Source: Alphaproteobacteria bacterium (GTDB lineage Bacteria; Pseudomonadota; Alphaproteobacteria; Rhizobiales; Rhizobiaceae). From it: 64,000 nt of DNA. The notes below the pieces were generated by a model. The model made no database searches, was not told where the DNA came from, and was given only the letters and a program-made list of their open reading frames with translations. Shown here in pieces: positions 1 to 7,630 of this stretch (positions are counted from its first letter, which is position 1; each line of letters begins with the position of its first letter). The stretch is taken from the NCBI GenBank assembly GCA_018823835.1, contig JAHJHT010000002.1, positions 62,001 to 126,000 of the forward strand, written 5' to 3'. The position numbers were made by a program, and so were the translations under genes.

Positions 1-1
1 C

Positions 2-1348
2 CAGCTTCGCAGCCAAGGTGTTCTGACGGAGTTCGATCAGACGCAGCGCGGCGCAATAGGCCAGTCGATCGGAAGTGTTCAGTCGCAGCTTGCAGGACAG
101 GCGCCGGTCATCGCGGGCCAGGCGTCCGCCTACGACAACATCCCGGCCGCCTTGCGGGGCAAACGAGATGCCCTCAAGGCTGCGAGCCAGGATGCCTACG
201 AAGGCAGCGTCAACAATCCCGACGTGCTTGTTTCAGGGAGGGCGGTGCAAGCCATTCCCGGCTTCATTCGCGGCAGGCTCAATGCCGATCAGATCCTTAT
301 CGATCCGATGTATCATCAAGGCGCAGCGCGGGCGATGTCGTTCGTCGACAACTATATCGCTCGCATGCCAAAGCCGGGCGGGGACGTGAGCAGCGTCCAG
401 GCTCAGCTTCGCTGGGTCGAGAACCTTCGGGCCGGACTGCGCAAAAACTTCCCGCCGATCGGACAGGACGCTCCCGCTTTGAAGGCGATAAGCGCGGCGA
501 TAGATGACTGGACTGACGAGGTATTCGATCGCGGTCTGGTCAACGCCAGCGACGACGTTCTCACGGAACTGAAAACGGCCCGAGCGAAATGGTCGGAGTA
601 CAAGGGGATGGCTGAACCTCGCTCCAAGCACGGCAGGAAACTCAATCCCCAATATGAGGCTCAGGCCCGCATCCGAAACATAATGGACAAGGATTTCAGT
701 CCAGAGGAGATCGGGCAGTATCTATGGGGCACTTCGGTCGCGTCGCCAAAGAACGCGGCCTTCATGACCGCTCAAGAGCTTCGCCGCCACCTGGGGCCCG
801 ATAGCACTGAATGGGGAGGCATTCGCCAGTCCTTCTGGCTGCGTGCAACGCGGGCCGGAGACGAGGTGCTTAGCCCCGTCCAGATCGCGAAGAACCTTGA
901 GGGTCTTTTGAACGGCAACGGCAAGGGCGTGGCCCAGACCCTCTACAGCGGCACCGAGCTAGAGTTGATGCGCAAGTATGCGTCTGTCATGCGCAACCTG
1001 TCGCCTGCACGGGAAGGTTTCAACAACAGCAATACGGCAAACCGGCTGATGCCCGCGCTCCAGCGTTACGGAATGGCTATAGTTAGCGCCTTGGCGGGCG
1101 GCGGGAGCCTCTACAGCGGCTTGGAGCCTCTGTCGGCTCTCGGTGTCACTGCGGCGACTGGAGGGCTTCTTAAGGGCGCTGGCTCGCTCGCCACTTCGAG
1201 CAGGGCGGCAGCCGCTACCCGCATGCCCGTGCCGATCAATCCAACAGGATCAGGCGGAGCGACCCTCAGGGGTGGCAGCATTCCGCTTGTAATAGGTCAG
1301 GAGAAGAGGCGCCCGTTAGAAATTACTGTTGGGCGTCCAGGTGGCTAG
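2..1348 (+). CDS. Phage-type structural or DNA-ejection-like protein, 5' end outside window
   Basis: The frame is open from the window's first bases to the stop at 1346-1348, so at least 448 residues belong to a longer protein that starts upstream. The TTG at 152 is only an internal codon. The visible part is Gln/Ala-rich and helical at first. A middle block then has conserved-looking segments (WSEYKGM, FSPEEIGQYLWG, TAQELRRHLGP, IRQSFWLR). It ends in a Gly/Ala-rich hydrophobic stretch at about residues 355-400 of the visible part. This pattern resembles large internal-virion or ejection proteins encoded late in podovirus-like prophages, but I recognise no named family. Its stop overlaps the convergent gene by 4 bp. 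The phage assignment is inference from style and context. Confidence 0.7.
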   Translation, partial: QLRSQGVLTEFDQTQRGAIGQSIGSVQSQLAGQAPVIAGQASAYDNIPAALRGKRDALKAASQDAYEGSVNNPDVLVSGRAVQAIPGFIRGRLNADQILIDPMYHQGAARAMSFVDNYIARMPKPGGDVSSVQAQLRWVENLRAGLRKNFPPIGQDAPALKAISAAIDDWTDEVFDRGLVNASDDVLTELKTARAKWSEYKGMAEPRSKHGRKLNPQYEAQARIRNIMDKDFSPEEIGQYLWGTSVASPKNAAFMTAQELRRHLGPDSTEWGGIRQSFWLRATRAGDEVLSPVQIAKNLEGLLNGNGKGVAQTLYSGTELELMRKYASVMRNLSPAREGFNNSNTANRLMPALQRYGMAIVSALAGGGSLYSGLEPLSALGVTAATGGLLKGAGSLATSSRAAAATRMPVPINPTGSGGATLRGGSIPLVIGQEKRRPLEITVGRPGG

Positions 1349-1584
1349 CGTGGCTTGTAGGGCTCGCCTGTCCAGGACCGGACAACCTCATAACCCCAAT
1401 CGCCGAGCGGCAGCGACACGTAGCGGTAGACGAGCGGCAAGACGAAATAGCTGAACAGGGCCATGGCCACGATAAATGTCACCCAGCATAGCGCCTGAAA
1501 AGCCATCCTGCCCAATGGGGAGAAATGCGCCGGCGGGCGGAAATGGTCGTAGCTCATTGCGGGAACATAGCCGCTTTCCCCCAC
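1345..1584 (-). CDS. Small two-helix membrane protein
   Basis: This 79-residue protein has one strong hydrophobic segment at about residues 28-52 (FQALCWVTFIVAMALFSYFV) and a shorter amphipathic stretch after it. The C-terminus is charged. The listed start is GTG at 1584; an ATG at 1557 would give a 70-residue product and neither has a clear Shine-Dalgarno. It is convergent with the phage-like gene (4-bp overlap) and divergent from the gene at 1606. Small membrane proteins at the end of phage late regions are often holin-like or host-modifying, but nothing in the sequence decides this. Function unknown. Confidence 0.5.
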   Translation of the reverse strand: MGESGYVPAMSYDHFRPPAHFSPLGRMAFQALCWVTFIVAMALFSYFVLPLVYRYVSLPLGDWGYEVVRSWTGEPYKPR

Positions 1585-1605
1585 GAAATGAAGCGAGGCA
1601 GACGA

Positions 1606-1986
1606 ATGGACATCAAGGCGAATTTCGCGACCAATACGCGCGCGCGCGAAGCCAGCATACCATCCCTCCAGGATCTAGCCGCTGACATTGCCGCCAGCAT
1701 CCTTCGAGACACAACGAATCCAGACCAAGGCGACGCGTCCTTCGAGAAGATGAGCCATATGATGGTCAACGCCGGCATGGCGCATCCAGCCTCATTGCCA
1801 GTCTTGTTCGAATATGTCGCCACGGCTCACGGGCTACATCAAGCGGCCGATGCAATGCAGGGGGCTGGCCAAGCCGATCAGGCGCGTTCGCTGCACGATC
1901 TGGGCCAACTGTTTGTCCAGTACGCCATCACCGATATCGGGCTCCTTATGTCCGACGCGGCCTGGCGAGACGGAGCCGTCAATTGA
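1606..1986 (+). CDS. Hypothetical alpha-helical protein
   Basis: The product has 126 residues from the ATG at 1606, which I prefer over the in-frame upstream codon at 1525. A GCGAGG sequence lies about 7 bases before it and the upstream codons read as leader. The sequence is Ala-rich and probably all helical, with no signal peptide, membrane segment or recognisable motif. It is rich in Met, His and Gln (MSHMMVNAGMAHPASLP). It precedes the DUF5681 gene by about 30 bp on the same strand and could be cotranscribed with it. No function can be assigned. Confidence 0.55.
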   Translation: MDIKANFATNTRAREASIPSLQDLAADIAASILRDTTNPDQGDASFEKMSHMMVNAGMAHPASLPVLFEYVATAHGLHQAADAMQGAGQADQARSLHDLGQLFVQYAITDIGLLMSDAAWRDGAVN

Positions 1987-2017
1987 CGCCTGACAAAGCA
2001 CGGAAACTTACAGACTT

Positions 2018-2458
2018 ATGACCGCAAAGAACGAACCACCCAAGGACACCCGGTTCAAGCCTGGCCAATCAGGCAATCCGAACGGTCGGCCAGCCGGTTC
2101 ACGCTCCAAGGTCTGCGTCGCTCTCGATGCGCTCGGTGAGGGCGAGGCGGAAGCTATCGTCAAGGCCATGATCGAGAGCGCCAAGGCCGGCGACGGCCAG
2201 GCGGGTCGTACAATTCTTGACCGTGTGTGGCCGCCTAGAAAAGGCGCACGGCTCCAATTCGACCTCCCGGAGGTAACACGGGCTGATGACCTTCCTGGCG
2301 CCATTGCCTCGGTGAACAGGCAGGTCGCTGATGGCGAAATCTCGCCCGATGAGGCATCGCTGATCGTTGGGCTGCTGGACGCGCATCGCCGATCCATCGA
2401 AACAAGCGAACTTGCCGGTCGCCTCGACGCGCTAGAAGCGAGGTTGGCAAAGCGATGA
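2018..2458 (+). CDS. DUF5681 domain-containing protein
   Basis: This 146-residue protein opens with the hallmark of DUF5681 at residues 12-30: FKPGQSGNPNGRPAGSRSK, a basic Gly/Asn/Pro motif probably used for nucleic-acid contact. A helical segment follows (ALDALGEGEAEAIVKAMIESAKAGD) and then an acidic C-terminal part with a predicted coiled coil (ETSELAGRLDALEARLAKR). The family is widespread in alphaproteobacterial mobile and prophage-like regions; its biochemical role is not established. Its stop overlaps the start of the next gene in an ATGA (2455-2458), so the two are probably translationally coupled. Confidence 0.75.
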   Translation: MTAKNEPPKDTRFKPGQSGNPNGRPAGSRSKVCVALDALGEGEAEAIVKAMIESAKAGDGQAGRTILDRVWPPRKGARLQFDLPEVTRADDLPGAIASVNRQVADGEISPDEASLIVGLLDAHRRSIETSELAGRLDALEARLAKR

Positions 2459-2703
2459 CAATCCGAACACGACTTAACCGACTGGAAAGTCAAGCCACTG
2501 GCAGCCCACTCAAAGCGCTAACCGACGAACAGTTACGACTTGCCATCTCCGAACTCACCACCTCGCTAGAACGCGACACGGGACTTAGCAGCGTCGAATT
2601 GGCAGAGAAAATGGCCAAGGGTGAGACGACGTTTGATCTGGATCTAGCCGAGGTCGCTCAACTGGTTGCCGTTCTCATTAATCCTACAACCCGCCCCGTC
2701 TGA
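2455..2703 (+). CDS. Short RLxRLE-type hypothetical protein
   Basis: An 82-residue protein coupled by an ATGA overlap to the DUF5681 gene. It begins MTIRTRLNRLESQ, closely matching the beginning of the next small protein (MANTIANRLDRIESS). This short amphipathic helix may be a docking or multimerisation element. The rest is acidic and helical with no motif I recognise. It lies in a run of three same-strand genes with minimal spacing (2018-2947) that looks like one transcription unit. Confidence 0.6.
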   Translation: MTIRTRLNRLESQATGSPLKALTDEQLRLAISELTTSLERDTGLSSVELAEKMAKGETTFDLDLAEVAQLVAVLINPTTRPV

Positions 2704-2716
2704 AAGGCTTGAAGCC

Positions 2717-2947
2717 ATGGCAAATACAATTGCAAACCGTCTGGATAGGATCGAGAGCAGCTTTCCGGGTCAGCTCGACCAACCGCGTCGCTTCATAAGC
2801 CTGGTCACCAATGCCGATGAATATGCCAAAGCTCTCGAACAGGCCAGGTCCGAAGGCTACGACCCGTATACGGAGGAGGAGGAGGTCCTAATCATTCGGC
2901 TGGTGCCAGGGCGCCCCTGCGTAGAAGCGCAAGCACGAGAAACCTAG
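2717..2947 (+). CDS. Short RLxRIE-type hypothetical protein
   Basis: A 76-residue protein from the ATG at 2717. An earlier in-frame start at 2666 would sit inside the preceding gene, and the residues from MANTIANRLDRIESS onward match the start of the neighbour's product. A tyrosine-rich acidic middle (DEYAKALEQARSEGYDPY, then five Glu) ends with IIRLVPGRP. It follows the previous stop by 13 bp. The shared N-terminal motif suggests duplication or a common partner. Function unknown. Confidence 0.6.
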   Translation: MANTIANRLDRIESSFPGQLDQPRRFISLVTNADEYAKALEQARSEGYDPYTEEEEVLIIRLVPGRPCVEAQARET

Positions 2948-3078
2948 GGTCAATCACAGGTGTCACGCGCCACTTGCTAATTGGGCGCTCGAGTTGATGT
3001 TTATCCCCACGGAACCGTCCAGGAAGCCAGTCGTTACGTCAGACCAATCGCCGTCTCCGAATCCGATGGGCGGAACCC

Positions 3079-3627
3079 ATGATCACTTTAAGCGGCCTTT
3101 TCGACAGTTACGGCGAAGCGAAACTCGCCGTCCATGACCTCGAAGACGCAGGCATCTCGTCCGACGAGATTACACTCCTGTCCAAAAAGGCGGATTCTTC
3201 CGACGAGGGTGACCTGAAAACCGCCGGGGCGGGCGTAGGTGTTGCCATCGGCGGGGTCGGGGGACTTCTGGCGGGCATGGCCGGATTGTCCATTCCAGGG
3301 GTAGGAACTCTGTTTGGGACTGGATGGCTAATTTCGGCTTTCATCGGTGCTGCTGCCGGCGGCGTGGCGGGTGGAATAGTCGCAGCAATGATTGAGTGCG
3401 GAATTAATGAGAATGACGCGCACGTTTTTGCTGAAGGGGTCAATCGAGGCGGCGCGCTAGTTACAATCAAGGTACACGAACACGAGATGGATATCGTCAA
3501 GAGGATCTTGAAACGTCACCATTCCGTCGACCTGGCAAAGCGCAGACGTGAATATGAAGAGGATGGATGGTCTGGCTTCACGTCTAGCGATCCGTGGGAT
3601 GATCGGATTGGGCGTGAGGATGACTAA
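3079..3627 (+). CDS. YflT/general-stress-17M-like protein with glycine-zipper membrane segment
   Basis: This 182-residue protein starts with a YflT-like alpha/beta module, residues 1-35 (ITLSGLFDSYGEAKLAVHDLEDAGISSDEITLL). In the middle (about 50-108) is a long Gly/Ala-rich hydrophobic block with repeated GxxxG spacing, typical of glycine-zipper hairpins that insert into membranes. The segment GGALVTIKVHEHEMDIVKRILKRHHSVDL then completes the fold, as in stress-induced 17M proteins. The C-terminal tail is charged (YEEDGWSGFTSSDPWDD). Relatives are stress- or envelope-associated. Here it is a single gene with about 130 bp upstream and about 90 bp downstream free of genes, inside the accessory region, so it is probably cargo. 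Confidence 0.75.
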   Translation: MITLSGLFDSYGEAKLAVHDLEDAGISSDEITLLSKKADSSDEGDLKTAGAGVGVAIGGVGGLLAGMAGLSIPGVGTLFGTGWLISAFIGAAAGGVAGGIVAAMIECGINENDAHVFAEGVNRGGALVTIKVHEHEMDIVKRILKRHHSVDLAKRRREYEEDGWSGFTSSDPWDDRIGREDD

Positions 3628-3719
3628 GGCGCATCCACAAGCAGATCGGTCTGGATTGTCAGCGGCAACTCGATCCGATTTACTGGGTGTGGTCAGTCTA
3701 ATCATCGAGCAGGTCGAAA

Positions 3720-4613
3720 GTGTCTATTCGCCACTACCTCTTCCCCGACGACGAAGAGCCGCTGCGGCTATCTCGACGATTGGTTGACGGTCTGGTCCAC
3801 GGAAATGATGCGCTCCCACGATACGCTGGAACCCGTCAGAAGGTCGCCTCGGTGTTGCTGGAGAACGATGGTCTGAAGCCACTTCGAATAGTGACCACGC
3901 AAGGGGCATACTTCGACTTTGACGAGACTGGCGATATCCAAGACGGACTGAACCGCGCAACAGCTGAGATCATGGATATCTCGTTCAGTCATCCCCTGCG
4001 TAGGAATGAGACGGTTGTCGAACTCCGCCCCAGGCTTGCAAAGAAGAGAGTTGACGAGGAGCACCGGTGGACGCTGGGCAAAGCCGAGATTGACCGAATT
4101 GTCCGAGATGTTTGGCCAAAGACCAAGTCAGACACCATCAAGTTCGTAACCAGCGCGTCACGAAAACGCCCGCCACTCACGTACGAGGCACGGAGCGCCC
4201 TTGAGGATGCCTCGCAAGATTTCTGGAAGATCGCGCACGCCATTCAAAGGCTCAAAGAGCCCAGCCAGAAGGCTTTTGGCTTCGAGGCGCGAGAACGTTC
4301 GATTTCCGATCCAGACTTTCCTCACCTGTATCGAGCCCTCGCAGATATGTCCGACTGGCAGCTTGAAGTGCAACGGCGCCATCGAACTGGGAAAGGAACC
4401 TGGTACGCGATCGTGGAGGTGACGGTCTGGCAGGATGGCATTGGAGAGTCGGTGGAGCGACACTGCGAACGCTGCCAAGGGCGCAATAAAGCAGTCCTAG
4501 CCGTCAGGAAACTCCTCGCCGAACACGCGTCAAAATTCAGCGAACATGCGACAGTCGAGGGTGAGATCGTGACCGATCTTGAGTGGCAGCAGCGTGCCTA
4601 CACCAAACTCTGA
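3720..4613 (+). CDS. Hypothetical 297-residue protein
   Basis: The gene starts with GTG at 3720 and encodes a soluble, charged protein without signal peptide or membrane segment. The N-terminal half is alpha/beta-like (LPRYAGTRQKVASVLLENDGL). The C-terminal half carries an HCERCQGRNKAVLAVRKLL segment: a CxxC pair with flanking His and basic residues that could bind metal. A preceding beta stretch reads WYAIVEVTVWQDG. I do not recognise the family. It stands alone on its strand; the next gene downstream is convergent. The 92-bp gap before it contains no evident promoter. Confidence 0.6.
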   Translation: MSIRHYLFPDDEEPLRLSRRLVDGLVHGNDALPRYAGTRQKVASVLLENDGLKPLRIVTTQGAYFDFDETGDIQDGLNRATAEIMDISFSHPLRRNETVVELRPRLAKKRVDEEHRWTLGKAEIDRIVRDVWPKTKSDTIKFVTSASRKRPPLTYEARSALEDASQDFWKIAHAIQRLKEPSQKAFGFEARERSISDPDFPHLYRALADMSDWQLEVQRRHRTGKGTWYAIVEVTVWQDGIGESVERHCERCQGRNKAVLAVRKLLAEHASKFSEHATVEGEIVTDLEWQQRAYTKL

Positions 4614-4667
4614 GGTGACATCCTTGGGGCTGGGACCCGTCTGCCGTGCGGTGAACCCTTCACTGCA

Positions 4668-5231
4668 TTAGACCTTGCCTACCACTTGCCACGAGACTTC
4701 GACCTGTGCGCCGGGGACTTCGTGAATAAGCCCCGAGCCCGATTTGCCCGAGCCCCAGTCAATCAAGATTGCGACCCCTACGCGGTAACTGTCCATAAGC
4801 CGCAAGCCCTGTAGAGGTATCTCTCGTGTAGTTCCCCGCCGGGTGGTCAGCAGATTCCCGGTCGCGGTCCATTCGCTCCTCTCTAAATCCACGTCGAGCG
4901 TAAGACGACGTGGGCCGTTTTTCTCTCGGAAATCAACTTTCAAGCGCGGCCCCAGCTTGGCGGGCTCTTTGGAGACGGACATTACTTCGCGACCTATCTT
5001 GAGAATCGTCAATGATTCCTCCAGATAGCATCTGCGAACGCAGTGGCAACCACCCGGGTCGTTTTCTTCTGTCATGAGGAAGATTGCGGAGACGACAGTT
5101 CCGATATCACCAGCAGCGATACCTGACCTAGCGTAATTCTGACGGTTCTTGAACAGTAGATCGCCTTCGCCGTCCACCAAGCACCACTGCAAAACTTTCC
5201 GCAATCTGTAGGCGTCGCAAACCATCACCAC
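4668..5231 (-). CDS. Hypothetical protein, PilZ-sized beta-rich C-terminal half
   Basis: A 187-residue soluble protein. The N-terminal third has a cluster of Cys/His (GGCHCVRRCYLEES, about residues 60-73) that could be a small metal site or disulfides. The C-terminal two thirds alternate short beta strands with charged turns (LTLDVDLERSEWTATGNLL, RVGVAILIDWGSGKSG), suggesting a beta barrel. I considered PilZ, but no RxxxR plus DxSxxG pair is present. It faces the gene at 3720 convergently and ends 60 bp upstream of the HTH gene at 5292, on the same strand. Function unknown. Confidence 0.5.
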   Translation of the reverse strand: MVMVCDAYRLRKVLQWCLVDGEGDLLFKNRQNYARSGIAAGDIGTVVSAIFLMTEENDPGGCHCVRRCYLEESLTILKIGREVMSVSKEPAKLGPRLKVDFREKNGPRRLTLDVDLERSEWTATGNLLTTRRGTTREIPLQGLRLMDSYRVGVAILIDWGSGKSGSGLIHEVPGAQVEVSWQVVGKV

Positions 5232-5291
5232 CCCCTATGGGTCGCCCTGGATGAGCGATACTTGGATTTCAGCCAGGCCGCTAGGCGGACA

Positions 5292-5591
5292 CTACATATC
5301 GTTGTTCTCGATTATGCCGGCCTCGCCGCTGAGCACTTTCGACTGATCCGCTGGCGTTGCCCTTTTCAGTCGAACTCCCGCGCCTCCACCGTTCTCAGGA
5401 ATAAACTCGACACCGGACGATTCATAAGCACGCTTGATTGCCTCAATCGTCACGGGTTGGGGCCCACGCGGTCCGAGTGTCTCCTGCTCTACCCTGCTTA
5501 CTGTGTTTGGTGTGACCTTGGCCATCGCTGCGACCTCTCGAACACCGAGTTTGAGTAGAGCTCTAGCAGCTCGCGCCTGACCTGGGGTCAT
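5292..5591 (-). CDS. Helix-turn-helix transcriptional regulator, XRE/Cro-CI like
   Basis: This 99-residue protein carries a lambda-repressor-like HTH at about residues 3-33 (PGQARAARALLKLGVREVAAMAKVTPNTVSRVEQ spans it). The segment VREVAAMAKVTPNTVSRVE supplies the turn and recognition helix. The tail (IKRAYESSGVEFIPENGGGAGVRL) is the usual rhizobial extension of such short regulators. The ATG at 5591 is preceded by GGAG 7 bp upstream. A 14-bp sequence covering this SD is repeated at 5646-5659 next to the divergent gene's promoter, which fits autoregulation plus control of the gene at 5679. It is probably the accessory element's repressor or local switch. Confidence 0.8.
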   Translation of the reverse strand: MTPGQARAARALLKLGVREVAAMAKVTPNTVSRVEQETLGPRGPQPVTIEAIKRAYESSGVEFIPENGGGAGVRLKRATPADQSKVLSGEAGIIENNDM

Positions 5592-5659
5592 AGATACTCC
5601 GTATATTTTTCAATACATGGTATTGACGATTGCATGTTATCCATATAGATACACCGTAT
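5591..5659. promoter_or_regulatory. Divergent control region with 14-bp direct-repeat operators
   Basis: Two near-identical 14-mers, TAGATACTCCGTAT (5591-5604) and TAGATACACCGTAT (5646-5659), differ at one base and are 55 bp apart, about five helical turns. The first overlaps the SD and start of the HTH gene; the second sits at the expected -10 region of the plus-strand gene at 5679. A TTGACG hexamer at 5623-5628 is a plausible -35. This is the layout of a repressor that acts on both divergent promoters. The operator role is inferred; the repeat itself is seen. Confidence 0.55.
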
Positions 5660-5678
5660 CGATATTTGGAGCAAGCCA

Positions 5679-5966
5679 ATGTTCAATCGCTCGGAAATCA
5701 TGAAAGTCGCCTGGGCGGTATGCCGTACCCACTACACCTTCAATGGCCGGTTCATCTTCCGCCGCGAGCACTTCGCCAAGGCCCTAAAGCAGGCATGGGC
5801 TTCTGCCAAGTTGGCATCTGGCGCCCTCCCCGCCGCCGAGGTCGCCAAGATTGAGCGCGCTTCGGTCATCCGCGACCAGATCGACGCCCTAAAATACAAG
5901 TCATCACGGATGAACGTCGAGCCGACACGCCAGCGCCTCGAAAGAGAATTGATGTTCTTAGCGTGA
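5679..5966 (+). CDS. Hypothetical small basic protein
   Basis: A 95-residue basic protein with GGAG 8 bp before the ATG. It begins MFNRSEIMKVAWAVCRTHYTF and continues with the pattern REHFAKALKQAWASAK, seen in short rhizobial plasmid and phage proteins of unknown role. A helical C-terminal part contains VIRDQIDALKYKSSR. It is divergent from the HTH regulator, whose direct repeat overlaps its presumed promoter, so it is likely the main regulated target. It could be a nucleic-acid-binding early protein, but there is no decisive motif. Confidence 0.6.
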   Translation: MFNRSEIMKVAWAVCRTHYTFNGRFIFRREHFAKALKQAWASAKLASGALPAAEVAKIERASVIRDQIDALKYKSSRMNVEPTRQRLERELMFLA

Positions 5967-6020
5967 GTGCAAAGCTAGCAACCTAGCAAACTACCAACGA
6001 ACCAACGAAGCGAGGATGAT

Positions 6021-6563
6021 ATGATGAATGCCCCCGTTCGGGCCGCCGCCGAAGGCATGCCCACAAAGTCGCCGGAAAGAGATCCGGTTTTTGACATAGC
6101 CGTCCAACTTGGACGAGCCGAACGCAGTCGCGAGGAACTTGATCTGCGCGCGGTTCGTGACAGGCCAAACCGCTACGTTTTCGCGGGACAAGCACAGAAC
6201 GAGCAAGACCGCGTCGACACGCTCCGAGCGGCAATCTCGCAACACAAGGCGACCTCGCTTGAGGGTGCAGCGGTCCAGATTGCCGAGGCTTTGGTCGTTG
6301 CTGATTTCCTCAATGAATGGGTTCGCGAGGATGCGCTAGACGGGAGCGAGGTTTCCCACGCGCAGCGCGACTATCGCGCATTGCAGCGCCTGCTTTTTTC
6401 GGCGCTCGATGTCGTCGAAGCGGCAACGGGACGGAAAATGGCAGACCTCGGCCTGCAGGCATTCCGCAATCCATCGCTGTCCCCCTGGGTTCAGGCTGAC
6501 GACAAGCTCAAGGCAATGAATACAGTCGGCCTCTCTAACGCCCGCTATGAGGAAAGAATATGA
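6021..6563 (+). CDS. Hypothetical protein, first gene of exported-paralog operon
   Basis: A 180-residue soluble, helical protein rich in Arg, Asp and Glu with no signal peptide. GAGGATG lies just before the ATG at 6021, and a second ATG follows immediately at 6024. The N-terminal part (DIAVQLGRAERSREELDLRAVRD) and the C-terminal part (HAQRDYRALQRLLFSALDVVEAATGRKMADLG) look like helical bundles. Its stop overlaps the start of the next gene by ATGA (6560-6563), and that gene overlaps a third in the same way. The three are therefore almost certainly one translationally coupled operon (6021-7596). Confidence 0.6.
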   Translation: MMNAPVRAAAEGMPTKSPERDPVFDIAVQLGRAERSREELDLRAVRDRPNRYVFAGQAQNEQDRVDTLRAAISQHKATSLEGAAVQIAEALVVADFLNEWVREDALDGSEVSHAQRDYRALQRLLFSALDVVEAATGRKMADLGLQAFRNPSLSPWVQADDKLKAMNTVGLSNARYEERI

Positions 6564-7213
6564 ACCGGCGCGCAATGATAGCGGCAACTGCCGCAACAGC
6601 CATCACCGGGCCAGCGCTCGCCGCGAAGCCTTCAACCCAACTCGCAAACCTGATTGCAGTGCACAAGGAGGCCATGCAGAGGTCGGCAGTGGCCGTCGAC
6701 AACTTCGAGAAAGTCGAGACGGCATATTTCGAGGCCAACACCCCCGAGCTAATCGTCGATCTGTCGATTGGCGGAGCCCAGTCGCTGCATGTGATGTACG
6801 ATATGGAGCGAGGCGAAGACGAATGCCGGCAAGCCATCACGCGCCGGTATGACGAAGTAATTGCGCGCTGCGGCCCCCTTTCGAATGTGGCTCCTGCCCT
6901 AGCGCAGGGCGCTCGTGCACAATTCGTCAAGGGCAGGGCCCGCGACATGGCTCGTCTTCGGGCTGCCATCAAAAAAGAAAACGCCAAGCGTGAGCAGTTC
7001 GGCTTTGCTCAGGCCGACCGCGAGAGGGACGCAGCATGGGAATCTGAGACTGCCGCGATGGACGCGCTGCTAGCGTTCAAGCCGTCAACCTTGGCGGAAA
7101 GCGACGCCAAGGGCCGGTATCTCCTCGGATGCGTCGGCGGTCGCTATATGCAACTCTATGACGACCAGGTCGCAATCCTGCTCCGCTCGCTGACATCTGA
7201 GGGGTTATCATGA
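6560..7213 (+). CDS. Exported helical protein, paralog of the next gene
   Basis: The 217-residue product starts MNRRAMIAATAATAITGPALAA: a twin-arginine, short hydrophobic core and an ALAA cleavage site after about residue 22, so it is probably exported through Tat or Sec. The mature part is helical. It shares the N-terminal block LIAVHKEAMQRSAVAVDNFEKVE with the next gene's product (LIETHKEAAARVDALVAFLNDLE), and both start MNRR. Its start overlaps the previous stop and its stop overlaps the next start (ATGA at both ends). A substrate or partner cannot be deduced. Confidence 0.65.
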   Translation: MNRRAMIAATAATAITGPALAAKPSTQLANLIAVHKEAMQRSAVAVDNFEKVETAYFEANTPELIVDLSIGGAQSLHVMYDMERGEDECRQAITRRYDEVIARCGPLSNVAPALAQGARAQFVKGRARDMARLRAAIKKENAKREQFGFAQADRERDAAWESETAAMDALLAFKPSTLAESDAKGRYLLGCVGGRYMQLYDDQVAILLRSLTSEGLS

Positions 7214-7596
7214 ACCGTCGGAGCATTCTGACTGGATCTGCCGCAGCCCTGCTGGCCGCTCCAGCAACCGTCGGGGCCGACGCGGCCGGCATTTCTTCCC
7301 TGATCGAAACACATAAGGAGGCGGCTGCGCGCGTCGATGCGCTGGTCGCCTTCCTGAACGACCTAGAGGAAGTCGACATTACGCCGGCAGGTTTGCAGGA
7401 GGCCGAACTCAGTGCCGCGCACGATGCGGCTTCTGCGGCAATCCTCGCTATCGTCTGCGCCGTCCCTTCATCTGAGGCAGGGGCCAGGGCGAAAGCGGAC
7501 TATCTCATTGGCCTGCTGACAGGCGAGCGACCACACGACGTCTTGGATGACGGACAACTGATTGCATTACTCAACAGCATAGTTGAACAGCACTAA
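7210..7596 (+). CDS. Exported helical protein, shorter paralog
   Basis: A 128-residue product starting MNRRSILTGSAAALLAAPATVGADA, a Tat-like RR motif plus hydrophobic core with likely cleavage near residue 23-25. The mature part has the HKEA signature shared with the preceding protein but is about 90 residues shorter, lacking that protein's middle. It is the last gene of the 6021-7596 operon and is followed by a rho-independent terminator at 7631. Tandem duplication followed by divergence is the simplest reading. Confidence 0.65.
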   Translation: MNRRSILTGSAAALLAAPATVGADAAGISSLIETHKEAAARVDALVAFLNDLEEVDITPAGLQEAELSAAHDAASAAILAIVCAVPSSEAGARAKADYLIGLLTGERPHDVLDDGQLIALLNSIVEQH

Positions 7597-7630
7597 GGAC
7601 AGTGATATCGCTTCGCCTGTTCTCGAAGTT

